Shown: positions 8,011-17,856, counted from the first letter of the stretch. The stretch: 64,000 bases of DNA from Cricetibacter osteomyelitidis (GCF_004340985.1 NZ_SLYB01000012.1:1-64000); one strand, 5' to 3'. Notes: a model not told the origin generated them from the sequence alone. Program-made: numbers and translations.

Positions 8011-9459
8011 ATGAAATTACAACTCACAAACGCAACATTTCTACTGCATAAAAAAAATTTCCTAAACATACCGCACTTTACCATTCAAGAGAAAGATTAT
8101 TGGGTGGTGAGCGGCGGTAACGGGAGTGGCAAAACCGCTTTTGCTTTGGCGTTGCAGGGCAAATTAGCCTTGTATGAAGGGGAATATCGCAATGATTTTG
8201 TTCGTATTTCCACTTTATCCTTTGAAAAACAACAAGAAATTTTAGAAAAGACTTTTAAAAACCGCAATAACGATGCGGTCAGTCCCGATGATTTTGGGGC
8301 AACTGCCCGCCAAACGATTTTAAATCAAACGGATAAACAAGAGCTTTGCGATTATTATGCTCACCAACTCGGCATTACGGCATTGTTAGACCGATCGTTT
8401 ATGCAGCTTTCTACCGGTGAAAGCCGTAAAGTCTTGCTCTGCCAAACCTTGGTCAGCGAGCCGGATTTGTTGATTTTAGATGAACCTTTTGAAGGTTTGG
8501 ATCAACAATCGGTAAAAGATTGGGGAACGTTATTAGCCAAACTTAATGAGCAAATCCCACTGGTGTTGATAGTCAACCGAATGACAGATATGCCACCGCA
8601 GGCTGATCATATAGCGGTGTTGGATCATGGCGAACTGATCTTGCAAGGGAAGCGTGCGGAAATCGAAAATCAAAGCATATTCAAACAGTTGCAATATGCC
8701 GAGACGGCCGAAAATGTGTCGTTGCCAAGCAGTGTAGAGCCGTTGGTGCACATCGATCCTGTACAAAACCCCTTTGAATTGCAAGATGTGACCATTAAAT
8801 ACGGCGAGAAAGTGATTTTGGATAAACTCACTTGGACGGTACAACCCAAACAAAACTGGTGGATCAAAGGCCCGAACGGAGCGGGGAAATCTACTTTGTT
8901 ATCGATAATTACCGGCGATCACCCGCAAAGCTATGCCAATAAAGTAAAATTATTCGGTCGTCAGCGAGGCACGGGCGAAACCATTTGGGATATTAAGAAA
9001 AATATCGGCTATGTGAGCAGTCAGCTACATATGGACTACCGCGTGAATTGCTCTGCGTTGAAGGTCATTGTGTCCGGTTTTTTTGATTCAATCGGCGTAT
9101 ATCAAGAAATTCCCGATGCGTTAAATATCAAAGCTATGCAATGGCTGGAACGCTTGAATTTAACCGCCTTGGCACATCACCCTTTCCGCTCGCTGTCTTG
9201 GGGGCAGCAACGATTATTGCTGATCACCCGTGCGATGGTGAAACATCCGCCGATTTTAATTCTGGATGAACCTCTGCAAGGCTTAGACGGCATTAACCGC
9301 AAATTGGTTACGCATTTTATCGAACAGCTTGTACAAAATAGTGATACTCAATTGTTGTTTGTGTCTCATCAAGACCAAGATGCTCCCAATTGCATCACCC
9401 ATATTTTAGAATTTGTTGCAAAAAATGATAAATATTGTTATCAGAAAAGTGCGGTATAA
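8011..9459 (+). CDS. modF: ModF-like double ABC ATPase
   Basis: A 482-residue cytosolic protein with two fused ABC ATPase domains and no membrane segments. Domain one has Walker A GGNGSGKTAF, signature LSTGESRKVLL and Walker B LLILDEPFEGLD. Domain two has GPNGAGKSTL, LSWGQQRLLL and ILILDEPLQGLD. The second half closely follows E. coli ModF (GETIWDIKKNIGYVSSQLH). In E. coli modF lies by the molybdate regulator modE; no modEABC is seen here, so the substrate or role is unknown. The ATG at 8011 fits the family start; an in-frame start at 7984 lies inside the bamE terminator. Confidence 0.88.
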   Translation: MKLQLTNATFLLHKKNFLNIPHFTIQEKDYWVVSGGNGSGKTAFALALQGKLALYEGEYRNDFVRISTLSFEKQQEILEKTFKNRNNDAVSPDDFGATARQTILNQTDKQELCDYYAHQLGITALLDRSFMQLSTGESRKVLLCQTLVSEPDLLILDEPFEGLDQQSVKDWGTLLAKLNEQIPLVLIVNRMTDMPPQADHIAVLDHGELILQGKRAEIENQSIFKQLQYAETAENVSLPSSVEPLVHIDPVQNPFELQDVTIKYGEKVILDKLTWTVQPKQNWWIKGPNGAGKSTLLSIITGDHPQSYANKVKLFGRQRGTGETIWDIKKNIGYVSSQLHMDYRVNCSALKVIVSGFFDSIGVYQEIPDALNIKAMQWLERLNLTALAHHPFRSLSWGQQRLLLITRAMVKHPPILILDEPLQGLDGINRKLVTHFIEQLVQNSDTQLLFVSHQDQDAPNCITHILEFVAKNDKYCYQKSAV

Positions 9460-9511
9460 ATTATTCTATGTTATTCTTTAGCAATGTTCTTCAAACAAAA
9501 AAGGAAATATT

Positions 9512-10441
9512 ATGGAATTATTAGACGGTTTGCCGGTAGTGGCAATTTTTTTTGTAGTTTTAGTGATTGTGCTCTTAACTTCGATACTAAAAACCGTGCC
9601 GCAAGGTTATCATTGGACAATTGAACGTTTTGGCCGATACACCCGAACCTTGTCACCGGGCTTGAATTTTGTGGTACCTTTTGTGGATCGTGTAGGTCGC
9701 AAAATCAATATGATGGAACAAGTGTTGGATATTCCTTCTCAAGAAGTCATTTCTAAAGATAATGCCAGTGTAACCATTGATGCGGTATGCTTTGTGCAAG
9801 TGATTGACGCTCGCCGTGCAGCTTATGAAGTGAATTATTTGGAACAGGCTATCATCAACTTAACTATGACCAATATGCGTACCGTATTAGGTTCAATGGA
9901 TTTAGATGATATGTTATCCCAACGGGATATCATTAATAGCCGTTTGCTTTCCATTGTGGATGAAGCCACAAACCCATGGGGCGTGAAAGTGACCCGTATC
10001 GAAATCCGTGATGTGCGTCCACCGCGTGAATTAACGGAAGCAATGAACGCCCAAATGAAAGCGGAACGAAATAAACGGGCTGACATTTTAGAAGCGGAAG
10101 GTGTGCGTCAGGCGGAAATTCTACGGGCAGAAGGGGAAAAACAAGCGAAAATTCTGAAAGCGGAAGGGGAACGTCAAGAAGCCTTCTTGCAAGCGGAAGC
10201 ACGTGAGCGTGCCGCGGAAGCGGAAGCCAAAGCCACACAAATGGTATCGGAAGCCATTGCCGGCGGTGATGCAAAAGCCATCAACTATTTTATTGCACAA
10301 CGTTATACAGAAGCATTAAAAGAAATTGGCGGTTCGAAAAATAGCAAAGTAGTGCTAATGCCGTTGGAAGCCGGTAATTTAATCGGTTCGGTCGCAGGTA
10401 TTGCAGAATTATTGAAATCTGATAAATCACAAGTCAATTAA
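9512..10441 (+). CDS. qmcA: QmcA-like SPFH/stomatin-family membrane protein
   Basis: A 309-residue SPFH (band 7) protein: one N-terminal membrane segment (about residues 8-28), then the SPFH domain starting at [19 protein letters not shown], and a charged Ala/Glu-rich coiled-coil with repeated [18 protein letters not shown]-type units (about 185-245). Such proteins form membrane-anchored rings in the inner membrane. It is followed 10 bp later by an NfeD-family gene, the typical partner arrangement (qmcA-ybbJ in E. coli). AAGGAA precedes the start. Confidence 0.93.
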   Translation: MELLDGLPVVAIFFVVLVIVLLTSILKTVPQGYHWTIERFGRYTRTLSPGLNFVVPFVDRVGRKINMMEQVLDIPSQEVISKDNASVTIDAVCFVQVIDARRAAYEVNYLEQAIINLTMTNMRTVLGSMDLDDMLSQRDIINSRLLSIVDEATNPWGVKVTRIEIRDVRPPRELTEAMNAQMKAERNKRADILEAEGVRQAEILRAEGEKQAKILKAEGERQEAFLQAEARERAAEAEAKATQMVSEAIAGGDAKAINYFIAQRYTEALKEIGGSKNSKVVLMPLEAGNLIGSVAGIAELLKSDKSQVN

Positions 10442-10451
10442 GGATCAAACC

Positions 10452-10898
10452 ATGGACTGGCTATTAACGTGGACAAGTTGGCATTGGGTTGTATTGGGTT
10501 TTGTGCTATTGATTTTAGAAATTATTGTACCCGGCGTGTTCTTTTTATGGTGGGGATTGGCAGCGTTAGTGATTGCTACGGTAATGGCGTTGATTCCTTC
10601 CTTATCTTTGACCGCACTTTCCATTGCGTACGCAATATTAGCATTAATATTTAGTGTTTTGTGGTGGAAATATCAGCATCGAAAAGATGTGCAGGATCAA
10701 TCGCAAACTTCATTGAATCAGCGGGATCATGCAATGCTCGGTGTAAAAGGCAGAGTGGAAGAAATTAATGTGGACGGCATTGGCCGTGGACATTTCGGTG
10801 ATACCACTTGGCGAATTCAAGGTAATAATTTAACCGTCAATGATGTTGTGGAAGTCATCGCCGTGGACGGAATAACTTTACAAGTGAGAAAAATTTAA
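10452..10898 (+). CDS. ybbJ: NfeD-family membrane protein (YbbJ-like)
   Basis: A 148-residue partner of the SPFH protein. Three hydrophobic segments fill the N-terminal half (WHWVVLGFVLLILEIIVPG onward), and a small OB-fold domain follows (GVKGRVEEINVDGIGRGHF to VVEVIAVDGITLQVRKI). The stop overlaps the next ATG by one base (TAATG), which suggests translational coupling to the quinone reductase. An uptake signal lies inside the gene at about 10610. Confidence 0.9.
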   Translation: MDWLLTWTSWHWVVLGFVLLILEIIVPGVFFLWWGLAALVIATVMALIPSLSLTALSIAYAILALIFSVLWWKYQHRKDVQDQSQTSLNQRDHAMLGVKGRVEEINVDGIGRGHFGDTTWRIQGNNLTVNDVVEVIAVDGITLQVRKI

Positions 10899-11515
10899 TG
10901 GCATTAAATCATCTGATTATTTTTGTTCATCCAAATGGAAAGGAAAGTTTTAATCGGGCCGTAGCAGAGCGTGTGGTTGCGACGAGCGAAAAGTTGGGCG
11001 TAGAAACGCATGTGCGTGACTTGTATAGCTTGGAATTTAATCCCTTGTTATCTGTTGAAGAAATGCAGGGAACATTTCAAGGTATTATTTCCGCCGAGAT
11101 TCAACGGGAACAACATTTTATTCGTCAGGCGGATTTGATTACATTGGTTTATCCATTATGGTGGATGGGGTTTCCTGCCATGTTAAAAGGCTATTTGGAT
11201 AGAGTGCTCAGTTATGGTTTTGCCTATAAAACGGACAACGGAAGTTCAGTAGGATTGTTAACAGATAAAAAGTTACAACAATTTGTTACTATCGGCAGTA
11301 ATGTAGCAACTTATCAGGAACTCGGTTGGGATAAAGCCTTAGATGTTACTTTAGCCAACGGTTTATTTGGTTTTTGTGGTATTCGGCAAGTTGAACAGAT
11401 GTTATTGGGCGATATTCATAAAATCGATGATATGGCTCGGCAGCTGATGTTAGACGAAGTGGAACAAAAAACTTCGGCAATTTTGACCGCACTTCAACAA
11501 CAAGAAGAAAACTAA
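10898..11515 (+). CDS. Flavodoxin-like NAD(P)H quinone oxidoreductase
   Basis: A 205-residue flavodoxin_2 (NQO1/KefF/MdaB type) FMN or FAD reductase. Landmarks are the N-terminal nucleotide strand LIIFVHPNGKESFNRAVAE, the RDLYSLEFNPLLS segment and the flavin-contact motif LVYPLWWMGFPAMLKGYLDR. It probably reduces quinones by two electrons in the cytosol. It overlaps the nfeD gene by one base, so membrane-associated redox work beside the SPFH/NfeD pair is possible but unproven. The exact substrate cannot be told from sequence. Confidence 0.85.
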   Translation: MALNHLIIFVHPNGKESFNRAVAERVVATSEKLGVETHVRDLYSLEFNPLLSVEEMQGTFQGIISAEIQREQHFIRQADLITLVYPLWWMGFPAMLKGYLDRVLSYGFAYKTDNGSSVGLLTDKKLQQFVTIGSNVATYQELGWDKALDVTLANGLFGFCGIRQVEQMLLGDIHKIDDMARQLMLDEVEQKTSAILTALQQQEEN

Positions 11516-11552
11516 AAAGAGGGCATATCGTCATGGTATGCCCTCTTTGTTT
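11515..11552 (+). terminator. Bidirectional terminator between quinone reductase and oapB
   Basis: A 12-bp stem (aaagagggcata / tatgccctcttt, 11516-11527 with 11537-11548) with a 9-nt loop lies between convergent genes, with A- and T-rich flanks on both sides. Confidence 0.85.
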
Positions 11553-11998
11553 TAATTTGTTTTTGAACTGTTTGCCACTTCGCATTGCTCCGCTAATATA
11601 GTGCCGGTGGCTGTGGTGAGCATGGCATAATCTTTTTTTACCTGCCAGTGCCAATTAATATTGGTATATCTTTTACCGACCTCAGATACTGCGGCAAGTA
11701 GCTGTTGGGTATTATTATTAAATGTGAGTTTGATGCTATTTTTAGCCGGTGTTTTTTTACTACTTTTTATAGTTTCAACAACTTTCACGATCTTCTCGCC
11801 TTTACAGCGATATTCGGTAATGCAGGTTTGTTGGATGGATTTATCCAATATTTTGCTTTTAGCGGTTAATGATGCCGTTTCTTTCGGTAAGGGAATTGCC
11901 GTTTCTTCTGCAACGGCCGTTTTCAGACTTTGTTGACAGGCGAGCAACAGGCATGCAGCTGCGGATATTCCCAGGGGGCAGAATATTTTTTTCATCAT
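11552..11998 (-). CDS. oapB: MliC-like lysozyme-inhibitor-fold lipoprotein at the oapB position
   Basis: A 148-residue lipoprotein with lipobox LLAC (Cys21). The C-terminal half has the MliC pattern: YRCKGEKIVKVV, then LTFNNNTQQLLAAVSEVGKRY, a W-x-W pair and a closing ILAEQCE cysteine, which would pair with the earlier Cys. MliC proteins inhibit lysozyme in the periplasm. It lies downstream of oapA in the epmB-oapA order, where Haemophilus influenzae carries oapB; the symbol rests mainly on that position. Two adjacent ATG codons open the gene after GGAG. Lysozyme inhibition itself is inferred. Confidence 0.68.
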   Translation of the reverse strand: MMKKIFCPLGISAAACLLLACQQSLKTAVAEETAIPLPKETASLTAKSKILDKSIQQTCITEYRCKGEKIVKVVETIKSSKKTPAKNSIKLTFNNNTQQLLAAVSEVGKRYTNINWHWQVKKDYAMLTTATGTILAEQCEVANSSKTN

Positions 11999-12058
11999 TA
12001 ACTCCTATATTTTTAAAATATAAAAAAATAAAAGGGAAGTTAAAACTTCCCTTAAAAA

Positions 12059-13468
12059 TTATTTATAGTTATAAGTACCATCGCTTTGGCGTACAAAACG
12101 TGAACCACTTGGTAAACGTAATTCCGTTACATGTCCACCACTTGTAGATACCTGAATCTTATCGCCCGGTTTAAAATTACTTAAAGCATTGCCTACACCG
12201 CTTGCTTTGGTCATAGCATTGGCATCACGAATATCTAAGCCATTGTCACGGAATACTTGGAATAAGGTTTTGCCTTTTTCAATCGTTAATGTTTTTCTGC
12301 TACCGCTTGAAGTCGTTGTTGTCGGTCGTTTGGCTGATTTCGCTTCAACAATTGGTGCTTTAGGTGTTTTGATTGTGCTGCCTTGTGGCGTTTGTTTGGT
12401 TTCTGCGATAGTTGCTTTCGGTTTTTCAGTCGGTTTTGTGACCGGTTTATTATTTTCCACTATACGCGGTTTATCGGTGTTTGGTTTTTCCACTTGTGGT
12501 GCAGGTGTCATGGACGGATGTTGTTGTGGAACTACTTCCGGTTCTGGCGCGGATAATGTCGGAGTTGGTTTTGTATTTAATGAGGCAGGAGCTGTCATTG
12601 CATTGGATAATTGTTGAACCGCACTACTTTCGCTTTGCGGATTCATTGTATTCACAGATACACCGTTGATTTCAACAGTCGTATTGTTTTCCGCCGATTG
12701 GGGTGCTGGAGCAGGCGTTTCTTTCACAACAACGGCTGATTGATCCAACGGTTGGAATTCGATCGGCAAATTGTTGGCGGCGTCCGGTTGATAAGAATCC
12801 ACCGTTGCCGGATCGGATTTGAATGATAGGAAGAACAATAAAACTAAAATTGCACCGACTAATGCTACTACTAAACGGCGATGTTTTTCCGGTAAACGTT
12901 GCAAAATTGCCCAAGTTTCCGGTTTTTTCCAGCTACTTGCTACCTGTGGTTTTTCTGCTGTTTTTTCATTGTTCGTTTTTTCTGTAACGGGAACCGCTTG
13001 AATAGGTTCATTGTTCGTTTCAGCTTGAATGAGTTCTGCGGATTCTTCCATATTAACGGAATGATTGTCGTTATTCATTGTTGTGTTTTCTGGTTGTGGA
13101 TTTGTCGTGATATCAACAGCATTTTCCGACATTGTACCGACAATTTTTTCTGTGCCGACCGATACGGAAACCGCATTGTTATCATTATTTTCGACAGTTT
13201 GAGATACAATTGGTTCCGCGTGATTTGTAACAGAGGCATTGCCTGATGTGATTTGTGGCTCTGCTTTTTGAATAATCGGTTCTTGACGAACGGTATTACT
13301 GAGCATTTTACCGGCTTCTTTTTTTCCCAATGAACCCATAAAACCCAATACTTTATCGGATAAAGATTGTTTGTGTTCTAATGGCTTTTTCGGAGTAATT
13401 GGCTCCATTTGACTAAATTCTAAATCTAGTTGATTCTGATTGTTCAGATTTTCATTTTTAGAATCCAC
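12059..13468 (-). CDS. oapA: Opacity-associated protein OapA
   Basis: A 469-residue cell-envelope protein related to H. influenzae OapA (colony opacity and adherence) and E. coli YtfB. The N-terminal part is acidic/polar with the family motif LSDKVLGFMGSLGKK; a single membrane segment follows at about residues 199-215 (RRLVVALVGAILVLLFFLSF). A long Pro/Thr/Asn-rich linker, probably periplasmic, leads to the C-terminal LysM-like OapA domain (TLTIEKGKTLFQVFRDNGLD to SRFVRQSDGTYNYK). The linker composition suggests rapid divergence. The likely partner oapB follows 60 bp downstream. Confidence 0.92.
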   Translation of the reverse strand: MDSKNENLNNQNQLDLEFSQMEPITPKKPLEHKQSLSDKVLGFMGSLGKKEAGKMLSNTVRQEPIIQKAEPQITSGNASVTNHAEPIVSQTVENNDNNAVSVSVGTEKIVGTMSENAVDITTNPQPENTTMNNDNHSVNMEESAELIQAETNNEPIQAVPVTEKTNNEKTAEKPQVASSWKKPETWAILQRLPEKHRRLVVALVGAILVLLFFLSFKSDPATVDSYQPDAANNLPIEFQPLDQSAVVVKETPAPAPQSAENNTTVEINGVSVNTMNPQSESSAVQQLSNAMTAPASLNTKPTPTLSAPEPEVVPQQHPSMTPAPQVEKPNTDKPRIVENNKPVTKPTEKPKATIAETKQTPQGSTIKTPKAPIVEAKSAKRPTTTTSSGSRKTLTIEKGKTLFQVFRDNGLDIRDANAMTKASGVGNALSNFKPGDKIQVSTSGGHVTELRLPSGSRFVRQSDGTYNYK

Positions 13469-13553
13469 GGTGTACCTCGAAATAATAAATAGCTAAAATG
13501 CACAAAAGTGCGGTAAAAATTTTACCTATTTTAAAGGATTATTCATTCTATTG

Positions 13554-14576
13554 CTAGGAACTATATAAGGTTTTATTCGGTTCTTTGGCAATTTCACGGG
13601 CAAGTTTCGGTACCAGATAGCCGGATGTGATACTTTGTAATTCTTTGTAAATTTTTACCGCACTTTCATCATTGATGTAAAAATGGCTGGCACCCTGTAC
13701 TTTATCCAGTAAATGCAGGTAATAAGGCAGAATTCCTACTCGGAATAATGCTTCACTCAACTGTTTTAACACTTGGGCGTTATCATTAATATTTTTTAAC
13801 AGCACGGATTGATTAAGCAGGGTGATGCCACTGTTTTTCAACAGTTGCATTGCATCGGTGAACACATCATCAATTTCATTGGCGTGATTGATATGCGTGA
13901 CTAATACTGTTTGAAAACGGCATTGTTGCAATATCTCGCAAAGTATCGGCGTAATCCGTTGCGGAATCACCACCGGCAAGCGGGTATGAATACGCAAACG
14001 TTGTAAGTGCGGTATGTTTTCCAGATTTTTTATCAACCACTGCAATTCGTGATCTTTTGCCATTAAAGGATCGCCGCCGGAAAAAATCACTTCATCAATT
14101 TCCTGATGTTGAGCAATATAATCCAAAGTCTGTCGCCAATTTTCTTTCGTGCCTTTGTTCTGCTCATAAGGGAAATAACGGCGGAAACAATAACGGCAAT
14201 TCACGGCACAACCACCTTTCACCATTAATAACAAACGGTTATGATATTTATGCAATATGTTAGGAGCGGCAGTTTGTTGTTCTTCCAGTGGATCTGTGCT
14301 AAAGCCTGCTTGTGTAAAAAACTCTTCTTGCAGGGTCATTACCTGTAAAAAGAGCGGGTCGTTTTCGTTGCCTTTTTCCATTTTTTGCACGAAGGGTAAA
14401 GGAACCCGCATCGGAAATAATTTGCGGGCTTGAATCGCATTTTTGTATTTTTCTATTGGTAATTCAAGTTGTTCCAGCAATTTTCGCGGATCAGAAATGC
14501 CGGAAGCAAGATAATCTGTCCAACTTTTATCACTTTGATCTTCTCTAATCAGGGTGTTTTGGGTTAAAATACGCAC
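13554..14576 (-). CDS. epmB: EF-P (R)-beta-lysylation enzyme EpmB (lysine 2,3-aminomutase)
   Basis: A radical-SAM, PLP-dependent aminomutase that makes (R)-beta-lysine for modification of EF-P Lys34. With the GTG start at 14576 it has 340 residues. The SAM cluster motif CAVNCRYC gives Cys123, Cys127 and Cys130, and [20 protein letters not shown] plus [13 protein letters not shown] are typical. The GTG start reads [13 protein letters not shown], as in H. influenzae YjeK; an in-frame ATG at 14612 would overlap the efp start codon. It is divergent from efp, its client, with only 35 bp between the start codons. Confidence 0.94.
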   Translation of the reverse strand: MRILTQNTLIREDQSDKSWTDYLASGISDPRKLLEQLELPIEKYKNAIQARKLFPMRVPLPFVQKMEKGNENDPLFLQVMTLQEEFFTQAGFSTDPLEEQQTAAPNILHKYHNRLLLMVKGGCAVNCRYCFRRYFPYEQNKGTKENWRQTLDYIAQHQEIDEVIFSGGDPLMAKDHELQWLIKNLENIPHLQRLRIHTRLPVVIPQRITPILCEILQQCRFQTVLVTHINHANEIDDVFTDAMQLLKNSGITLLNQSVLLKNINDNAQVLKQLSEALFRVGILPYYLHLLDKVQGASHFYINDESAVKIYKELQSITSGYLVPKLAREIAKEPNKTLYSS

Positions 14577-14611
14577 TTTTAATACACTCAATAATGTTAA
14601 TGAGGATAACA

Positions 14612-15178
14612 ATGGCTACATATACTACCACTGATTTCAAACCAGGTCTTAAATTTATGCAAGATGGCGAACCTTGCGTGATCGTCGAAAATGAATTTGT
14701 TAAACCGGGTAAAGGTCAGGCATTCACCCGTACTCGTATTCGTAAATTGATTTCAGGTAAAGTATTAGATGTAAACTTTAAATCCGGTACTTCCGTTGAA
14801 GCGGCGGACGTAATGGATACGAACTATACTTACTCTTATAAAGACGAAGATTTCTGGTACTTTATGCACCCGGAAACTTTTGAACAAATTTCTGCCGATG
14901 CAAAAGCATTAGGCGACAATGATAAATGGTTAGTTGACCAAGCGGATTGTATCATCACTTTATGGAACGGCACACCTATCAACGTAACTCCGCCGAATTT
15001 TGTAGAATTAGAAGTAATTGAAACAGATCCCGGCTTAAAAGGCGACACTGCCGGTACAGGCGGCAAACCGGCAACATTAAGCACCGGTGCAGTAGTGCGT
15101 GTACCTTTATTCGTACAAATCGGCGAAGTAATCCGCGTGGATACTCGTTCAGGTGAATATGTATCTCGCGTTAAATAA
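14612..15178 (+). CDS. efp: Translation elongation factor P
   Basis: EF-P relieves ribosome stalling at polyproline. 188 residues, full length, three beta-barrel domains. The modification site is Lys34 in [10 protein letters not shown]; the C-terminus [11 protein letters not shown] matches the family. The start at 14612 ([14 protein letters not shown]) is chosen over an in-frame ATG at 14594 because it fits the conserved N-terminus and has GAGGAT upstream. Its modifying enzyme EpmB is encoded divergently next door; EpmA is not in the window. TAAAAT at 14565-14570, inside the start of epmB, is a possible -10. Confidence 0.98.
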   Translation: MATYTTTDFKPGLKFMQDGEPCVIVENEFVKPGKGQAFTRTRIRKLISGKVLDVNFKSGTSVEAADVMDTNYTYSYKDEDFWYFMHPETFEQISADAKALGDNDKWLVDQADCIITLWNGTPINVTPPNFVELEVIETDPGLKGDTAGTGGKPATLSTGAVVRVPLFVQIGEVIRVDTRSGEYVSRVK

Positions 15179-15202
15179 TTAATTTTATTTATATTCTCGT
15201 AA

Positions 15203-15231
15203 AGTGGGCACTTGTTGCCCACTATTTTTTT
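15203..15231 (+). terminator. Terminator after efp
   Basis: An 8-bp stem (agtgggca / tgcccact) with a 5-nt loop is followed by a T-run. Confidence 0.85.
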
Positions 15232-15261
15232 ATATTCTGACAAAATAAAATACCCTACTGC

Positions 15262-15289
15262 CTTGATATGCTATATTATTGCCCTTATA
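15262..15289 (+). promoter_or_regulatory. Candidate heat-shock (sigma-32) promoter of lon
   Basis: CTTGAT (15262-15267), a 14-bp spacer and CCCTTATA (15282-15289) resemble the sigma-32 plan CTTGAA-N13-15-CCCCATNT. It lies 44 bp ahead of the lon start; lon is a classical heat-shock gene. Motif-based inference. Confidence 0.6.
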
Positions 15290-15332
15290 TAACATGGCAT
15301 CATCTGTATTTAATCAAAGAATCGAGTATAAA

Positions 15333-17735
15333 ATGAACACAAAAAGAATTAATCAAAGAGAAATCCCGGTATTGCCGCTACGTGATGTAGTGGTGTTTCC
15401 TTATATGGTGATGCCGTTATTTGTAGGACGGGATAAATCCATCCGTAGCCTTGATATGGCAATGGATACGGGCAAACAATTATTGCTGGTAGCTCAAAAA
15501 CAAGCGGATGTGGAAGAACCGAATCTGGAAGACTTGCACCAAGTCGGGACAATTGTGAATATTATCCAATTGTTGAAACTGCCGGACGGTACGGTGAAAG
15601 TGTTGGTGGAAGGTCAGCAACGTGCCGAAGTGATGAAATTCTTTGATAATGGCGAATTATTTTCAGCGGTGATCGAACCTATCGAATCGGAATTTGGTGA
15701 TGAAAAAGAACTGGAAGTGGCGAAAAATACCGCATTAACCGAATTTGAAAATTACGCAAAACTTAATGCCAAAGTGCAGCCGGAAGTGTTAAATGCTTTG
15801 CGTGTGATTCACGATCCGGAACGTTTAAGCGATACTTTAGCCGCTCATATTCCTGTGTCCGTGAAATACAAACAGGAAGTATTAGAAAAAGCTAATGTAT
15901 TGGAACGCTTTGAGTTTTTAATCGGTTTGATGAATTCCGAACTGGACTTATTGAATGTGGAAAAACGCATTCGCGGTCGAGTAAAAGAACAAATGGAAAA
16001 AAATCAGCGTGATTATTATTTAAACGAGCAAATCAAAGCCATTCAAAAAGAGCTGGGTAACGAAAAAGAAAACGGCGTTGATGAAGTAGAAGAGTTACGC
16101 CAAAAAGCCGATGCCGCAGGAATGCCGAAAGAAGCCCGTGAAAAAGTTGAATCCGAATTGCAAAAACTCAAAATGATGTCACCGATGTCATCGGAAGCCA
16201 CCGTAATTCGTGCTTATGTGGATTGGATGCTCCAAGTGCCGTGGCATAAACGCACGAAAGTGAAAAAAGATATTGCGAAAGCGCAAGAAGTGTTGGATGC
16301 GGATCATTATGGTTTAGAGCGAGTGAAAGAGCGTATTTTAGAATATCTCGCGGTACAAAGTCGTCTGAATCAAATTAAAGGTCCGATTTTATGTTTAGTC
16401 GGTCCACCGGGAGTAGGTAAAACTTCATTGGGCCAATCCATTGCTAACGCTACCGGTCGTAAATATGTGCGTATGGCATTAGGCGGAGTGCGTGATGAAG
16501 CGGAAATCCGCGGTCACCGTAAAACCTATATCGGATCGTTACCGGGTAAATTGATTCAAAAAATGGCAAAAGTCGGCGTAAAAAACCCGCTCTTTTTACT
16601 GGATGAAATTGATAAAATGGCATCCGATATGCGTGGCGATCCTGCATCAGCATTATTAGAAGTACTTGATCCGGAACAAAATACCCATTTTAACGATCAT
16701 TATTTGGAAGTGGATTACGATTTATCCGATGTGATGTTTGTGGCAACATCCAATTCAATGAACATTCCGGGACCGTTATTGGATCGTATGGAAGTGATTC
16801 GTTTATCCGGTTATACGGAAGATGAAAAACTCAACATTGCCACTCGTCATTTGGTGGCAAAACAAATGGAACGTAACGGGTTGAAAAAAAGCGAACTCAC
16901 CATTGAAGACAGTGCCATTATGGGGATTATCCGCTATTACACCCGAGAAGCCGGTGTGCGTGGTTTAGAGCGTGAAATCTCAAAAATCTGCCGCAAAACG
17001 GTGAAAAGTTTATTGTTGGATAAAAAATTGAAATCCATCACGGTAAATGAAGATAACCTGCACGATTTCTTGGGCGTAAAACGCTTTGAATTCGGTCGTG
17101 CGGACACGCAAAACCGTATCGGTGAAGTCACCGGTTTAGCCTGGACGGAAGTGGGCGGTGATTTACTCACTATCGAAACTGCTTCGGTGATTGGTAAAGG
17201 CAAACTCACTTTCACCGGTTCTCTTGGTGATGTGATGAAAGAAAGTATTCAAGCAGCGATGACAGTAGTGCGTGCTCGTGCAGAAAAACTTGGTATTGCC
17301 GAGGATTTCCACGAAAAACGCGATATTCACATTCATGTGCCGGACGGTGCGACACCGAAAGACGGTCCAAGTGCGGGAATTGCAATGTGTACGGCATTAG
17401 TCTCTTGCTTAACGGGTAATCCGGTGAAATCCGAAGTGGCAATGACCGGTGAAATCAGCTTACGCGGTAAAGTGTTGCCAATCGGCGGTTTGAAAGAAAA
17501 ACTGCTGGCAGCGCACCGTGGCGGCATTAAAATCGTGTTGATTCCGAAAGATAACGTGAAAGACTTGGAAGAGATTCCGGATAATGCAAAAAATGCGTTA
17601 GATATTATCCCGGTAGAAACCATTGATGAAGTGTTGTCGATTGCATTGGAAAATCCGCCGGCAGGTGTTGAGTTTATTAAACTTAATCCAATTTCGCATT
17701 TACATACACCGACAGGACAGACGGCAGTAAACTAA
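15333..17735 (+). CDS. lon: ATP-dependent protease Lon
   Basis: An 800-residue cytosolic AAA+ serine protease that degrades damaged and regulatory proteins. The N-terminal LAN domain begins REIPVLPLRDVVVFPYMVMP. The ATPase has Walker A GPPGVGKTS (about residue 355) and Walker B LFLLDEIDKM. The protease domain has the catalytic Ser in PKDGPSAGIAMCT and the Lys in LPIGGLKEKLLAA. The ATG at 15333 fits the family start; an in-frame ATG at 15279 overlaps the predicted heat-shock promoter. In E. coli hupB lies between lon and ppiD; here ppiD follows directly. Confidence 0.98.
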   Translation: MNTKRINQREIPVLPLRDVVVFPYMVMPLFVGRDKSIRSLDMAMDTGKQLLLVAQKQADVEEPNLEDLHQVGTIVNIIQLLKLPDGTVKVLVEGQQRAEVMKFFDNGELFSAVIEPIESEFGDEKELEVAKNTALTEFENYAKLNAKVQPEVLNALRVIHDPERLSDTLAAHIPVSVKYKQEVLEKANVLERFEFLIGLMNSELDLLNVEKRIRGRVKEQMEKNQRDYYLNEQIKAIQKELGNEKENGVDEVEELRQKADAAGMPKEAREKVESELQKLKMMSPMSSEATVIRAYVDWMLQVPWHKRTKVKKDIAKAQEVLDADHYGLERVKERILEYLAVQSRLNQIKGPILCLVGPPGVGKTSLGQSIANATGRKYVRMALGGVRDEAEIRGHRKTYIGSLPGKLIQKMAKVGVKNPLFLLDEIDKMASDMRGDPASALLEVLDPEQNTHFNDHYLEVDYDLSDVMFVATSNSMNIPGPLLDRMEVIRLSGYTEDEKLNIATRHLVAKQMERNGLKKSELTIEDSAIMGIIRYYTREAGVRGLEREISKICRKTVKSLLLDKKLKSITVNEDNLHDFLGVKRFEFGRADTQNRIGEVTGLAWTEVGGDLLTIETASVIGKGKLTFTGSLGDVMKESIQAAMTVVRARAEKLGIAEDFHEKRDIHIHVPDGATPKDGPSAGIAMCTALVSCLTGNPVKSEVAMTGEISLRGKVLPIGGLKEKLLAAHRGGIKIVLIPKDNVKDLEEIPDNAKNALDIIPVETIDEVLSIALENPPAGVEFIKLNPISHLHTPTGQTAVN

Positions 17736-17762
17736 AAGCGCGGTGAATTAATAGAAAATTTT

Positions 17763-17802
17763 ATAAGCCACCTTGTGTCGTACCACCGGTGGCTTGTTTA
17801 TT
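17763..17802 (+). terminator. Terminator between lon and ppiD
   Basis: An 8-bp stem (aagccacc / ggtggctt, 17765-17772 with 17788-17795) is followed by a T-rich tail. Confidence 0.75.
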
Positions 17803-17856
17803 TCGCATAATCTCTTTATAATTTCAGCAATTTTTTTAAGACAAAAAGGCAATTTT

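Noticed and set aside
9933-10274. A 113-codon frame antisense to the SPFH gene
   Set aside because: It is a by-product of the repetitive Ala/Glu coiled-coil codons on the opposite strand.
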